Below, in pieces: positions 26,095 to 37,789 of a stretch of DNA of 64,000 bases. Position 1 is the first letter of the stretch. Each line of letters opens with the position of its first letter. Position numbers and translations under genes: made by a program. The notes beneath the pieces are model-generated. The model saw only the letters and a program-made list of their open reading frames with translations, searched no databases and had not been told where the DNA came from. Origin of the DNA: GCA-2746795 sp963747345 (GTDB taxonomy: Bacteria; Chloroflexota; Anaerolineae; Promineifilales; Promineifilaceae); the NCBI GenBank assembly GCA_963747345.1, contig CAVVFA010000012.1:310001-374000 (forward strand). Direction: 5' to 3'.

Positions 26095-27094
26095 ATGTTT
26101 GAAGAACTGAATCGTGGCATTAGTATCCCATCTCCCAAAGTTTACCGGGAGATGTCGCCCCTAAAGCGACGCGAAATGCGAGATGGTTTGCTCTATATCT
26201 CGCCATGGTTATTAGGTTTCGTACTATTTACCCTTTTGCCAATTATTGCCAGTTTAATATTTAGTTTTACCAGTATTAGTATTACAGATGGGATTTTGTC
26301 TAAACCTAATTTTGTAGGGTTAGCAAATTACAAACAGTTAATGACCGATCCCCAAATTTGGGCAGTGGGAAGTGGCACTTCAGGATCTTTGTGGATTACC
26401 GTCAAATTTGCTCTTATCGCTTTGCCGGTTGGTATTTTATTGCCAATGGGTATCGCGGTGTTGATGAATAGCCCTCATTTGAAAGGGTCTAATTTTTTCC
26501 GCTCTGCTTTTTATATGCCCTATATTGTGCCTTTTGTGGCTGCGATTTTTCTGTGGGGTGGTATGCTCAATCCAGAAACAGGCTGGATTAACCGCGCTTT
26601 GATGAGTATGGGCATGCCTAGAGAGCTGGTGCCTAATTGGGCCAATGATGTGAACTGGGTATACCCAACCTACGTTATTATGGGTATTTGGGGTATTGGG
26701 AATGCCATGCTCATCTTCATTGCTGGCTTGCAAGGGGTGCCGACGGCGCTTTATGATGCGGCGAAGGTTGATGGTGCCAATGGCTGGCAAACCTTTAAAA
26801 ATGTTACTTTCCCCATGATTTCCCCTAGTCGTTTTTTATAATCTGGTATTAGGTGTTGTTGGTTTGTTCCAATTTTTCTTGGTGCCTCTGGTTGTTAATA
26901 ATGGCACAGGACGACCAGGTGGAGCGACGATGTTTTTTAATCTTTATTTATATAAGACATTCTTTACTTTCCAGAACATGTCTTATGGCGCAGCAATGGC
27001 CTGGCTTTTGTTTGCGCTGATTCTTGTGGTCACTGTGTTCTTGTTTGGTACGGCGAAATACTGGGTGTATTACGCTGGCGATAGCCGGAATTAG
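26095..27094 (+). CDS. Sugar ABC transporter permease, MalF/UgpA-type (one frameshift)
   Basis: Starts at ATG 26095, with GAGGAGAAGAG just upstream. Six membrane helices begin at LLGFVLFTLLPIIASLIFSF. The EAA loop that contacts the ATPase reads LYDAAKVDGANGWQTFKNVT followed by FPMISP. An indel near 26835 changes frame, after which VVFYNLVLGVVGLFQFF and the C-terminal helix continue to 27094. It pairs with the permease at 27103 and the lipoprotein upstream. No ATPase is encoded here, so a shared MsmX-like ATPase elsewhere is expected. Confidence 0.9.
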
Positions 27095-27102
27095 GGGACG
27101 CT

Positions 27103-28134
27103 ATGAAAAATTATCGATTTACACTTAAAACTGTCCTCCTTACTTTATTGACTATACTTGTGTTGGCTCTGTTTCTTTCGCCATTTGCTTTTATGGTTTT
27201 TACATCGCTAAAAACACAGGAGCAGCTCACCGTGTTGGGTGCACCGGTTTGGCCGGCCAGGGCTGCTGCTTATGAATATAACGGCGAGGAAATGGAAGCG
27301 TATACTGTTCCGATGAATACGTGTGTGGGCAGTGAAGATGACAATTCTGATGGATCTTTGCTGCTTATCAAGAAGGGTCGTCAGGAAAGTACGTTTGCAG
27401 ATCCAAATGACCCAGATCGTGGCGAATTCCAGTGTGCGGTTTCTTGGCGTGCTTTAGAACGGCCGTGGCAGTTTGCGCCCACTTGGTCGAATTATACGGA
27501 AGCGTGGAGTTTGATTAATTTTCCTCGGCTGATGTGGAATACCACGTTCTACGCCATTGCTAGTACGATTGGTGTGTTGTTTTCTTGTACGTTGGTGGCT
27601 TATGGGTTTACGCGGTTCAATTTTCCGGGACGTGATTTCTTGTTCATGGTGTTGATTGCTACTATCTTTTTGCCTGCATTTGTGACGGTTATTCCAACTT
27701 ATACCTTTTTCCAAAGGATTGGATGGGTTGGTACGTGGCTACCGTTGATTGTGCCAACGTTCTTTGCAAATGCGTTTGATACGTTTTTGCTGCGACAATA
27801 TTTTATGACGATTCCACTGGCGATGGATGAGGCGGCTTCTATTGATGGCGCTGGTCGATTCCGGGTATTGTGGTCTGTGATTTTGCCGCAATCTTATCCC
27901 GTGTTGTTGGCGATTGTGGTTTTCCATATTGTGTATGCGTGGAATGATTACTTTGGTCCGTTGATTTATCTTTCAACGAGCCGTGATTTGTGGCCGATTT
28001 CGGTGGCGTTGTCGACGTTTAATGGTATTTATGGTCAGCGTCCGCAGTTGATTCAGGCTGGTTCAATGATGGCTTTGATTGCCCCGTTGATTCTGTTTAT
28101 TCTGGCACAACGTGTCTTTGTTCGGGTATTGTGA
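27103..28134 (+). CDS. Sugar ABC transporter permease, MalG/UgpE-type with inserted extracellular loop
   Basis: 343 residues, intact. The first helix (TVLLTLLTILVLALFLSPFAF) is followed by an insertion of roughly 80 residues (about 50-125, including YEYNGEEMEAYTVP and WRALERPWQFAPTWSNYTEA) before the transporter core. The EAA motif is MDEAASIDGAGRFRVLWSVI and the last helices end at AQRVFVRVL. The permease at 36705 has a similar insertion, so this is a feature of the subfamily. Follows its partner by eight bases. Confidence 0.92.
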   Translation: MKNYRFTLKTVLLTLLTILVLALFLSPFAFMVFTSLKTQEQLTVLGAPVWPARAAAYEYNGEEMEAYTVPMNTCVGSEDDNSDGSLLLIKKGRQESTFADPNDPDRGEFQCAVSWRALERPWQFAPTWSNYTEAWSLINFPRLMWNTTFYAIASTIGVLFSCTLVAYGFTRFNFPGRDFLFMVLIATIFLPAFVTVIPTYTFFQRIGWVGTWLPLIVPTFFANAFDTFLLRQYFMTIPLAMDEAASIDGAGRFRVLWSVILPQSYPVLLAIVVFHIVYAWNDYFGPLIYLSTSRDLWPISVALSTFNGIYGQRPQLIQAGSMMALIAPLILFILAQRVFVRVL

Positions 28135-28168
28135 TTACGGGTGTTGATAAATAGGTTTTTTTCAAATT

Positions 28169-29206
28169 ATGTTGTTAAACTTCTCCTCATTGATGATGAT
28201 TTCCTGGTGTGTTTTAGTTTCATGCCAGGAAGTTACCCCATCACCTAATGGGGTTCCATCAACTGATGCCTCAATAGTTGTAGAAGATATGGAACCAACG
28301 GCCGTTTCCTCAACCCACTGACTTACCCACTCGTCTACTCTCATGCCTGAGCCTTCCTCCTTTTCGTGTTCTTGCTTACGTCACAAGCAGTATTGTTCCT
28401 GAAACGATTCCCTATGATCGTCTGACACATATCAATTATGCCTTTCTGATTCCCAATGAAGATGGTTCTTTTGCGCCATTTGCGAATGGCTGGAAACTGA
28501 AGAAGATTGTGGCTGATGCCCATGAGGCTGAGGTGGCGGTGCTTATTTCAGTTGGCGGCTGGGGTTGGGAGAAAGAGTTTGAGGCGACTGGCGGCTGATC
28601 CGGCTCACGCGCACGGTGTTTGTGGAAAATCTGGTGGCGTTTGTGGCGGAATATGATCTCGATGGCGTGGATATGGATTGGGAGTATCCGCTTCCTGGGG
28701 ACTCGGCGAAGAATTTTTTGCTGCTGTCTCAGGAATTACGCGCGGCTTTTCCGGATAAAGAGTTGACAACGGCCGTTGTCAGTTATGGCGCAACTGCAGA
28801 AGGGATGCTGCCTGAAACATTCCCGCTTTACGACACCATCAACGTGATGACTTATGACGGCGTCAGAGCATGGTACGATGCAGCAGTTCAATGATGGTCT
28901 TGCTTATTGGCTGGAACGTGGCGTGTCCGGCTGAAAAACTTGTGATGGGTGTTCCCTTTTATTCCCGTCCAAGTGAAGTGCCTTATCGTAAGATTGTAGA
29001 AAGCGGATCCAAATGCGGCTCAATTAGATAGTGTTGAGTGGAATGGGACGCTGGAAGCCTACAATGGTATTCCCACTATTCAAGAAAAAACACGCTTGTC
29101 GTTGGAAAATGCGGGCGGCATTATGTTTTGGACGCTTGATCATGATGCGTTCGATGATTTGTCTCTCCTAAAAGCAATTGACGATACCGTCAATCAATCT
29201 CAATAA
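28169..29206 (+). CDS. Glycoside hydrolase family 18 lipoprotein (several frameshifts)
   Basis: Start taken at ATG 28169, giving a lipoprotein signal (MMISWCVLVSC). The TIM-barrel is read over indels near 28320, 28590, 28890 and 29005: RVLAYVTSSIVPE, RLTHINYAFLIP, VAVLISVGGWGWE and the GH18 catalytic signature LDGVDMDWEYP with the proton-donor Glu. Near the end, GVPFYSRP and IMFWTLDHDAFDD match the last strands. Family members hydrolyse chitin or act as endo-beta-N-acetylglucosaminidases on N-glycans. About 345 residues, so a single catalytic domain. Downstream of the sugar transporter and presumably part of the same regulon. Confidence 0.85.
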
Positions 29207-29220
29207 AAAAGTTGCTAAAA

Positions 29221-30622
29221 ATGAAAATTTTTGAATACAAAAAAGCATCTGCTAAAAACATAATTCTGTGGCTTGCTCTATTGACCTTTGCCATTATCTT
29301 CACGGCTTGTGCGGGACAAACGGCCGTTCCCACAGAAACACCAACGCCAGCACCTCCCACTGCCACAGCTACCCCAGCGCCCACACCGACACCGGCTCTT
29401 GCTTCACCTGGCAGACTAACGGTCGATGCGGCCGTTACCAAGGGGGAAATTAACCCGATGGTCTACGGGGCTAATTACGGCCCCTGGTCAGGTGTGCCAG
29501 CGAGCGCCTTGGATGATGTTAAGCAGTCTGGATTAAATTTTTTACGCTTTCCGGGCGGCAATTGGGGAGACGATGATTTTATGCGTGCCAACCATGTCGA
29601 TATGCTCAAACTCATGCGTGATATGATTGAGGGCGAAATTGTTGTCAGCGTCAATTTGCGTGAAGGTACACCAGAACAAGCCGTAGAGATGATGCAGTTG
29701 CTTGAGGAAAAGGCGATGGATGTTAGCTATTGGAGTATTGGCAATGAACCCAATCTCTTTTCTGCAAAAATGGGTTTTGAACAGTGGGATACGGAATTTT
29801 ATAACCAACGCTGGCGAGAATTTGCGGAAGCGATGTTGGCGCATGATCCAGATATTTCGTTGGTAGGGCCAGATTTGAGCCAATACACGGCATACGAAAA
29901 CCAAAACCCCAAAGATGAACAGGGACGCGATTGGATGCGCGAGTTTTTACGGGCGAATGGCGATTTGGTGGATAACGTTTCGTTCCATCGTTATCCCTTT
30001 GGCGGCAGTCCCACCATTGAAGAAGTGCGGGCTACCAGCCCAGAATGGGATGACACGATCCCTTATTTGCGGGAACTGATTCTTGAAGAAGCTGGCCGTG
30101 ATATTCCGGTGAGTGTCATGGAAGTGAACAGCAACTGGTCTCATGCGGCAGCGGGGAGAAGGCACCCCGGATTCTTTCTTAACGCTATTTGGTGGGCGGA
30201 TTCTCTGGGACGCATTATCAACCAGGATGTGGAGATGGTGGCTTTCTTTACGCTTGGCGCACAATGATGGCACCACTTTGCTGGGTCGCAGCGAACCAAG
30301 CCCCACTTATTATGTGTATCAACTCTTCCAGCAGTTTGGTAATGAAAAGTTGTTTGCTGATTCTGGTTTGGATGAGGTGTCTATTTTTGCGGCACAGCAG
30401 GATGACGGTACGGTGACGTTGATCGTGGTTAATCGTGGTGATGCAGATGTGGTGGTTCCTTTGAAAGTGGCGAACTATGCTACTTCGACAGGCTCAATGA
30501 CCGCCACGTTGCACCGCTTCGACTCTGAACACAATGCCGAAAACCTGGGCGAAGTCTCGATTTCTGAACTTGAATTACCCGGTCAGTCTATTTCATTGTA
30601 TGTACTGCCAAGTACCCAATAA
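29221..30622 (+). CDS. Clan GH-A glycoside hydrolase lipoprotein (one frameshift)
   Basis: ATG 29221 begins a lipoprotein signal ending IIFTAC, followed by a Thr/Pro linker. The (beta/alpha)8 domain has FLRFPGGNWGDDDF, the acid/base Glu in YWSIGNEPNLF and the nucleophile Glu in VSVMEVNSNW, the spacing typical of clan GH-A (GH39, GH51 and GH79 relatives). A frame change near 30265 leads to NDGTTLLGRSEPSPTYYVY and a C-terminal beta-sandwich (VTLIVVNRGDADVVVPLKV). Exact family and substrate cannot be fixed by eye. Four bases from the next lipoprotein enzyme. Confidence 0.8.
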
Positions 30623-30625
30623 TTT

Positions 30626-32468
30626 ATGAAACTTTTGTATAACTCAGGGAGATTCATCGTAACAATCGTCATCTTCACAATCATTTTGTTTGTTGTGGCC
30701 TGTGGCGGCAGTTCTGAGGCGGTTATGGTTGAAGAACCGGTTGTTGTGCCTACGGATGTTGTGCCAACGGCCGTTTCCACAAATCAACCAACGGCCGTTC
30801 CCGACCCCCACGACCGAACCTACACCTTCACCACCTTTGCCGGAGATAACGGCCGTTACCCCCGACCGCTCCGAACTGCCCACCTACAAATCCCTGGAAA
30901 TGCTCGTCGAGCTGACCGCCGACTACACCAATCCCTATGATGCCCGTGAAATCACTCTGGATGCTGTCTTCACCGCCCCCGATGGCACAGAAATGCAAAT
31001 ACCAGGTTTTTGGGACGGCACAGAAGCATGGCGTGTTCGTTTTACACCCTCTCAAACAGGGGAATGGCAATACCAACTTGCCGTCACCGACAGCAGCGGC
31101 ACGAGCGAGCCAGTTTCCGGCACCGTGACAGCCACAGAGGCAACGACCCCTGGCTGGTTACAACCCGGCAATGCCGTCAACCCCGACTACAGTGGTCACT
31201 ACCTGGTGCATCACGATGGCACACCGTTTTATGGCTTAGGCCACGCCGATGCCCTGAATATTTTGATAGACGGCTTCAACATCGACAGAGGTGTTGGGCT
31301 TTTCGACAACATGGTCGAAGCGGGTGAAAACTACGTCGTTTGGTGGCCGCTCTACACCGGCTCACCCCTCAAAAACAGCTACGATGATTACGCAGTTGCC
31401 GACATGAGCGTTATCGATCTGGTCGTGCGTGATGCGGAAGAAAACGGCATCTACCTCATCTTCACCGTTTGGGATCACCCGCAACTGCGCGATGGGAATC
31501 ATGATTGGGGAACGGGCAATTGGGAGACCAATGGCTTTAGCGACCTGACCGATCTCGAATCCTTCTTTACTGATGAAGAAGCGTGGGCGTGGCAGGAAAA
31601 CTTCTACCGCTACCTCATCGCCCGTTGGGGTTACAGTCCCGCCATTGGCATGTGGCAAACCGTCTCAGAAATCAACGGTACTAATGCCTATGAGCAAACC
31701 GATCCCTGGCATGAAAAAATAAACGCCTACTTCATTGAAAACGATCCCTATCGTCATCCCACCACCGCCAGTAAGTCGGGTGATGTTGCCTGGGAAGCGG
31801 GGCATTTAGCAATGGATGCGCCGCAAGTTCACATTTATGAATTCGACAATGATGCGGGTGAAATTGATGCGGTTGCCGCCGCCGAGGTATTGGCGTATTG
31901 GACTTCTGAGATGTGGAATCTTGCCGAAAAGCCGAATTGGGTCGGCGAATTTGGCGTGCAGGGAAACGATTATTATCCAGAACTGTACCATAACGCCATT
32001 TGGGCGGCGCTCGCTTCTGGTGCGGCTATGACTCCCGCCGAATGGAATAGCGGCGGTTCCTGGATGCGTATGTCTGAAGACATGTTGGCAGATTTAGCCC
32101 GCTTAGGAAAATTTGTAGCCGACATGCCCCTGGCTGAGATAAATCCGTCTGCATTGCAAATAGAAAGCAGTGATGAAGCTGTGCGCGGTTGGGGTGTGGC
32201 TGGCGAAGCGGGTGGCTTGATTTGGCTGCAAGACTTTTCGCTGGAAGGCCAACCGCTCGATGTCGTTCGTGCCGACGAAACAGTGCGCCAGGATGTTGAA
32301 CTAACGGTGGACGGCATGGCGGCTGGCACGTACCAAATTCAGCCATACGATACTTGGCTAGGCGAATATCTGGAACCGTTTAGTGTAGAATGTGAAGAAG
32401 AACAACCCTGTATGTTTAGCGTGCCTGCATTTCAAGCCGACATCGCTTTGAAAATTGAACACCAATAA
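30626..32468 (+). CDS. DUF5060 / clan GH-A glycoside hydrolase lipoprotein (one frameshift)
   Basis: The signal from ATG 30626 ends FVVAC. After a linker loaded with two AACGGCCGTT copies the frame changes near 30840. The N-terminal Ig-like DUF5060 domain (YKSLEMLVELTADYTNPY, WRVRFTPSQTGEWQY) is followed by a TIM-barrel enzyme: HDGTPFYGLGHADALN, FTVWDHPQLRDG, GMWQTVSEINGTNAYEQ (acid/base Glu) and NWVGEFGVQGNDYYP (nucleophile Glu). A C-terminal beta domain ends at 32468. This architecture occurs in enzymes attacking pectin, mannan or glycoprotein side chains; the substrate here is unknown. Confidence 0.82.
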
Positions 32469-32508
32469 AATGTGTGCGAGAACCAGATTTAATTAAGGAG
32501 AGATAAAC

Positions 32509-33090
32509 ATGCCAAGTGAAATAGGAAATCAATCGGTTAGAGGTTCAGGTGGGGCTGGCGTTGGGGGGCGTATGACAGAAGGGCTTCCCAGTCGTTTGAT
32601 TGTGCTGACATTTGAAGAGGCAGCACAAGCCGAAAGTTTGTATGAGAAACTGAAAGAGCTGGACAAAAAGAAAATTCTCAATTTGGAAGATGCCGTCTTT
32701 GTTGTCAAAGGGGATGATGGCAGCTATAAAGTTGACGAGAAAATGCACAATGAAAAGCGAAGCGGTACCGCAAAAGGGGCTGTATTTGGCACATTAATTG
32801 GCTGGATGCTGGGCGGCCCGGTGCTGGGGCTGGCTGGCGGTGCTATTGTGGGGCGGATGATTGGTAAACGAGTGGACTTGGGCATTGATAAAGGCACCAT
32901 TGAGTCGATTTCCAATGCTCTGGATAGTGGACATACGGCTTTGTTCCTCTCTGGATCAGCCAATCAAGCGGCGCCAGTTCTGGAAGCCTTCAAAGGCGCT
33001 CGCGGTAAACTGATTGAAACGACAATTGATCCAGATGTCCAGGCGAAGCTGCAGCGTGCTTTGGAAGCAGACGCCGCCGACGAAGCATAA
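32509..33090 (+). CDS. DUF1269 family membrane-associated protein
   Basis: 193 residues, intact, with AAGGAG before the ATG. The conserved core reads LIVLTFEEAAQAESLYEKL then a Gly-rich hydrophobic hairpin, AVFGTLIGWMLGGPVLGLAG and AIVGRMIGK, and a second alpha/beta unit, GHTALFLSGS. The family has no established function and is often linked to stress responses. A strong terminator follows, separating it from the beta-mannosidase operon, so it closes the first carbohydrate operon. Confidence 0.85.
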   Translation: MPSEIGNQSVRGSGGAGVGGRMTEGLPSRLIVLTFEEAAQAESLYEKLKELDKKKILNLEDAVFVVKGDDGSYKVDEKMHNEKRSGTAKGAVFGTLIGWMLGGPVLGLAGGAIVGRMIGKRVDLGIDKGTIESISNALDSGHTALFLSGSANQAAPVLEAFKGARGKLIETTIDPDVQAKLQRALEADAADEA

Positions 33091-33106
33091 TCATCGCTTT
33101 TTAGGA

Positions 33107-33152
33107 CACGGCTAAACACGAATTTTTTGATGTTTAGCCGTGCTTCTTTTTA
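33107..33152 (+). terminator. Rho-independent terminator after DUF1269 gene
   Basis: CACGGCTAAACA (33107..33118) pairs with TGTTTAGCCGTG (33131..33142), followed by CTTCTTTTTATT. Confidence 0.85.
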
Positions 33153-33182
33153 TTTGAGAGGGCATTTCATAAGGGGCATTTC

Positions 33183-35694
33183 ATGGAAATATTGTCGTTA
33201 AACGGCCGTTGGCAAGTCAAACAAGCAGGGCAAACAGAATTAGAGTGGGTGGCCGCAGAAGTGCCCGGTTGTGTCCATACAGACCTCATGGTCGCAGACG
33301 TTATTCCTGACCCTTTTTACCGCGACAACGAACAGCAAGTGCTGTGGGTTGGGGAAACCAATTGGCAGTATCGACGCACATTTGTGGTGGCAGAAGGTTT
33401 GTTGGCACAGGATTATGTGCTCCTGCACTGTGACGGGCTTGATACGCTGTCTACCATCTGGCTCAATGGCGTGGAACTTGGCCGTACTGACAATATGTTC
33501 CGCACCTGGGAATTTGAGGCGAAACCTCATCTGCAAGTGGGCGAAAACGAAATCGTGGTGCAGTTCGATTCTGCGCTGGCCTATGGGCAAGCAAAACTGG
33601 CTGAACGGTATATCCACAGTTGGAGTACCGATGATCACAAACTGCCTGGCGGCAATTATGTGCGCAAGGCGCAGTGCCATTTTGGCTGGGATTGGGGACC
33701 GCAGTTGGTGACGTGTGGTATCTGGCGCGATATTTCATTGATTGCGTATAGCAACACGCGGTTGGCTGATGTGCATATTCAGCAAGACCACAGTTTGGCT
33801 GGGCAGGTTGGCTTATCTTGTGCGGTGACGCTTGAGGGGGAAACGGCCGTTTTCCTCCAGGCTCTATGTCGTGTTTTTTATGATGGTGAAGAAGTGGTCT
33901 CAGAACAGATAATGTTTGACGGCAAAACGGGAACTGCCCAATTCATTATCGACAATCCGCAGCTCTGGTGGCCGAACGGCATGGGTAGCCAACCTCTTTA
34001 CGAGGTTCAGGTGACACTGTTTGATGCCGAACAAGCCCTCGACACCTGCCAGAAGAGGATTGGCCTGCGCACCCTTAAACTTGTGCGCGAAAAAGATGAA
34101 TGGGGCGAAAGTTTCCACTTTGCCTGCAACGGCGTACCCTTCTTCTCCAAAGGAGCCAACTGGATTCCGGCTGATTCGTTCATCACCCGTTTGACGGAGG
34201 AACGCTACACCCAGCTCTTGCAAGCCGCGGCCGACACCCATATGAACATGCTGCGCGTTTGGGGCGGCGGCATCTACGAACAGGATATTTTCTACGAATT
34301 GTGTGACCAACTCGGTATTTGTGTCTGGCAAGATTTCATGTTTGGCTGTGCCACCTATCCCACGTTTGACGATGCGTTTATGGCGAATGTGAAGCAGGAA
34401 GTGGTGGAAAACGTGCGCCGTTTGCGCCATCATGCCTCGTCTGGCGCTGTGGTGCGGCAACAATGAATTGGAACAAGGCTTGGTGCAGGATTAGTGGAAT
34501 CCGTGGGCGATGAGTTGGGAAGATTACAGCAAATTGTTCGACGAACTCATGCCGCAGATCGTCGCGGAACTCGATCCGGAGACATCTTATTGGCCGGGCA
34601 GCCCGCACACGCCCTATGATGACCGCCGCGATTTTAATGATCCGCGTTGGGGTGACGCCCACATTTGGGATGTGTGGCACGGCATGAAGCCGTTTGAGTT
34701 TTATTACACCTGCTTCCATCGCTTTAACAGCGAGTTTGGCTTCCAATCGTTCCCTGAACCGCAAATGGTGCGCACCTACACGCAGCCGGAAGATGAAAAT
34801 ATCACCAGCTTCATCATGGAATATCACCAACGTAGTCCCAGCGGCAACAGCATCATTATGCATTATCTGCTCGACTGGTTCCGTCTGCCGACTTCGTTTG
34901 AAAGCACGTTATGGTTGAGCCAGATTTTGCAGGGCATGTCGGTGAAACACGCTGTGGAACATTGGCGGCGCACGATGCCGCGCGGCATGGGCACGCTTTA
35001 CTGGCAGCTCAATGATTGCTGGCCGGTGGCAAGTTGGTCTTCGTTGGACTATAACGGCCGTTGGAAAGCCCTACACCACATGGCCCGTCACTTCTATGCG
35101 CCGCTGTTGGTCTCAGGCATCCCAGACCTGGATAACTGGCACGGTCGCTGTGCATGTGACGAATGATCAACTGCATGAGGTTCAGGGCGTTGTCGGTTGG
35201 GAAGTGACGACGGTGCAGGGTACAACGGGTGGCAGAAGGGGAGGAAACGGCCGTTATCGACCCCAATCAAAACACCCCCATCACCACCCTCGATTTCCAA
35301 GCACTCCTGGCAGAATATGGCAAACGCAATTTGCTGGTCTGGTTGACGTTGCGGGTCGATGGTGCACATCGTCTCGACGAATCTGGCGCTCTTTGCCCGC
35401 CCCAAGCACCTGAGCCTGCCTGACCCTGAGATTTTGTGCGCGATAGAAGAGGTGGAAAACGCTAGTACTGAGCATGGTCGAAACGGCCGTTATCAAATCA
35501 CCCTCTCCTCCGACAAACCAGCTCTCTGGGTCTGGCTGGAAACCCAAGATGGCGTTCAAGTCTCAGACAACTTCTTCCACCTGCGTCCAGGAACCAGCCA
35601 CGTCATCCGCCTTACCACAAACGAACCCAATCTCCCCATCGCCCAAATCATTAACAGCATCAATGTTCGTTCACTGGTAGACACTTATCAATAA
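33183..35694 (+). CDS. Beta-mannosidase, glycoside hydrolase family 2 (several frameshifts)
   Basis: A cytosolic enzyme without signal peptide that removes terminal beta-mannose. From ATG 33183: jelly-roll domain (LNGRWQVKQAG, VPGCVHTDLM, GWDWGPQLVTCGIWRDISL), then the TIM barrel with HMNMLRVWGGGIYEQDIFYE. The frame changes near 34440, giving LWCGNNELEQG with the acid/base Glu. An in-frame TAG follows at 34491..34493, then the region from 34510 with FNSEFGFQSFPEP (nucleophile Glu). Further indels near 35165 and 35370 lead to the C-terminal sandwich ending VRSLVDTYQ. The full length of about 835 residues fits the family. Both catalytic residues are present, so sequencing errors are likelier than decay. 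Confidence 0.9.
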
Positions 35695-35697
35695 AAA

Positions 35698-35753
35698 GAG
35701 ATTAGAGATTGGAGACTAAATCAATCTCTAATCTCTAATCTCTAATCACCAAT
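35698..35753. repeat. Tandem TCTAATC repeat
   Basis: GAGATTAGAGATTGGAGACT followed by CAATCTCTAATCTCTAATC units: an inverted arrangement of heptamers like the array before leuS (20416..20475), again placed between two genes of an operon. Confidence 0.65.
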
Positions 35754-35783
35754 AACCCATTTCCTCGGCTAAAGGGGGGAAAC

Positions 35784-36702
35784 TTGAAAACCACAACAAG
35801 ACGACAACCTCATTTTCGCTTGCGTTACGATAAAACAACCGGTCTCCTACTCATTTCTCCCTGGCTGATTGGATTTGTGCTATTCAAACTTCTGCCAATT
35901 TTGGCCTCCCTTGCCATCTCCTTCACCGATTTCCACATGCTCAAACCAGCAGAAACCAGCTTCATCGGTCTCGCCAACTACAACCGGCTATTACATGATG
36001 AAGCGATGGGTTATCTCATCACCGCCACCATTGAGCAGTATCATCAGAACCGTTCCTTTGCAGTTAGCCGTCTCCATTTTCTTGGCCGCAATCCTGGCAA
36101 ATCCCCGTTTGAAAGCGCCCACCATGACCCGCACCCTCTTTTTTCTGCCCAGTATCATTCCCGGCGTCGCCATTGCCTTCATGTGGTACGGCTTTATGAA
36201 TCCCACAACCGGTTGGCTCAATCGCTTTATCTTGCCCACCCTCGGCTTAACCGGCTTCAACGACATGTACTCTGATGCGGCCGTGACTTTTTTGTACGGC
36301 ATCAATTCGTTATGGGCGATTGGGCCAGGGATGCTCATTATGTTGGCCGCCATGCAAAGCATCTCCCCAGAAATAAAAGAAGCCTCACGAGTGGATGGCG
36401 CTGGCCCATTGGTGCGCTTTTTCCGCATAACCTTGCCGATGGTGACACCCGCCATCTTCTTCACCCTCGTCATCAACCTGATTGCTGTTTTTGGCGGTGT
36501 CATTTTGCTGGATCGGGGCAATACCTTCAGGGGCGGTGGCATTCCGTTTGACAACTACATCACCTTCTGGATGTTTGATCAGTGGGATTTGGGCTATGCG
36601 GCTGGATTGTCCTGGTTCTTCTTTGTCATTGTTATGATTGTTGTCATTTCCTTGTTCTCATCATCGCGGCGCTGGGTTTACTATCCAGATAAGGAGATAT
36701 AG
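35784..36702 (+). CDS. Second sugar ABC permease, MalF/UgpA-type (one frameshift)
   Basis: Starts at TTG 35784, supported by AAGGGGGG just upstream. The first helix is GLLLISPWLIGFVLFKLLPI. The frame changes near 36040, after which PLQLAVSIFLAAILANPRLK and the remaining five helices follow. The EAA loop is EASRVDGAGPLVRFFRITLP. About 306 residues. It is closely similar in layout to the permease at 26095, but no binding-protein gene precedes it; the component may be shared with the first transporter or encoded elsewhere. Confidence 0.9.
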
Positions 36703-36704
36703 CC

Positions 36705-37788
36705 ATGCCTCAAATACAAACGTCAAACGAAACCCAACTGCTCCCAGCGGTTATATCAGCTTACGCCATTGGGAAACTTTCGGCACAGCCCTTTTTAATG
36801 TATTTGTCTTTACGCTGTTGCTTGTCTACCTCTTCCCTATCATGTACATGGTTACAACTTCTGTGATGGAAGGGCCGCAGCTTCGGGATCGTAATGCGCC
36901 CATTGTATCCCTCACGTCATGCCAGTTATGAGTATGACGGCAAAGATACGCAAAATTTACACCGTGCCCTTTGCCGATGGCACACGGGAACTGGCGCTCG
37001 TTAAACCAGGCCGAACAGACAGCCAGTTTATTGACCCGCAGAATCCAGAGGCCGGCATTATTGTTTGGGAAGGCAACTGGCGGCAGCTCATTGGTGTGTA
37101 CGAATTCAAAATGACATGGGAAAATTTTGCCATCTTATTCCGGTCATTGCGGTTGCCCCAAATGCTGCAAAACACCTTACTGCTGGCATTTATCACAGAG
37201 ATTGGCGTTTTGTTTTCGTCTATTGTGGTGGCTTATGGCTTTGCTCGTTTTCCGCTGCCCGGTGGCAATTTTTTCTTCTACTTGTTAATTGCTACCATTC
37301 TCATCCCGGAAAAGGTGACACTTATTCCGACCTATTTCATCTTTGTGCGTGTGTTGGATTGGGGTGGTTCCTGGCTGCCGATTGTATTGCCCTTCTTCTT
37401 TGGCAATGCCGTCTATATCTTCTTGCTGCGTCAAAATTTCAAGAGTATTCCTAAAGATTTGGATGAGGCGGCGATGCTAGATGGGGCTGGCCCCATTCGC
37501 ACGCTTTTTTCTGTGATTTTGCCTCAATCCTGGCCGGTTGTGATTACTGTGTCTCTGTTGCACTTCTTTTATATGTGGAACGAGACCCGTCAGGCCGCAC
37601 TTTATTTGAGCACGCGCCGTGATTTAGTCGCCGATGTCTTTTGGTATTCAGAATTTTCAATCATTGGCTCCTATTCAGAATCAATTACAGGCGAGTGCAC
37701 TTTTGATTATGATTGTGCCGGTATTATTTTGATTCTTTCGCAGCGACATTTTATGCGTAATCTTGTTATTACTGGATCGGAAGGGTAG
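36705..37788 (+). CDS. Second sugar ABC permease, MalG/UgpE-type with inserted loop (frameshifts)
   Basis: Starts at ATG 36705, two bases after the previous stop. The frame changes near 36755 and 36910. The first helix FNVFVFTLLLVYLFPIMYM is followed by an insertion of about 80 residues (ASYEYDGKD, YTVPFADGTRELALVKPGRT, WEGNWRQLIGVYEFKMTW) that parallels the insertion in the permease at 27103. The core contains the EAA loop LDEAAMLDGAGPIRTLFSVI and ends HFMRNLVITGSEG. Probably forms a heterodimer with the product of 35784. Confidence 0.88.
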
Positions 37789-37789
37789 C

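Noticed and set aside
34491..34493. In-frame TAG in the beta-mannosidase, considered as pyrrolysine or suppressed stop
   Set aside because: The gene also has several frameshifts close by, the position is not a conserved functional residue, and nothing else suggests TAG recoding.
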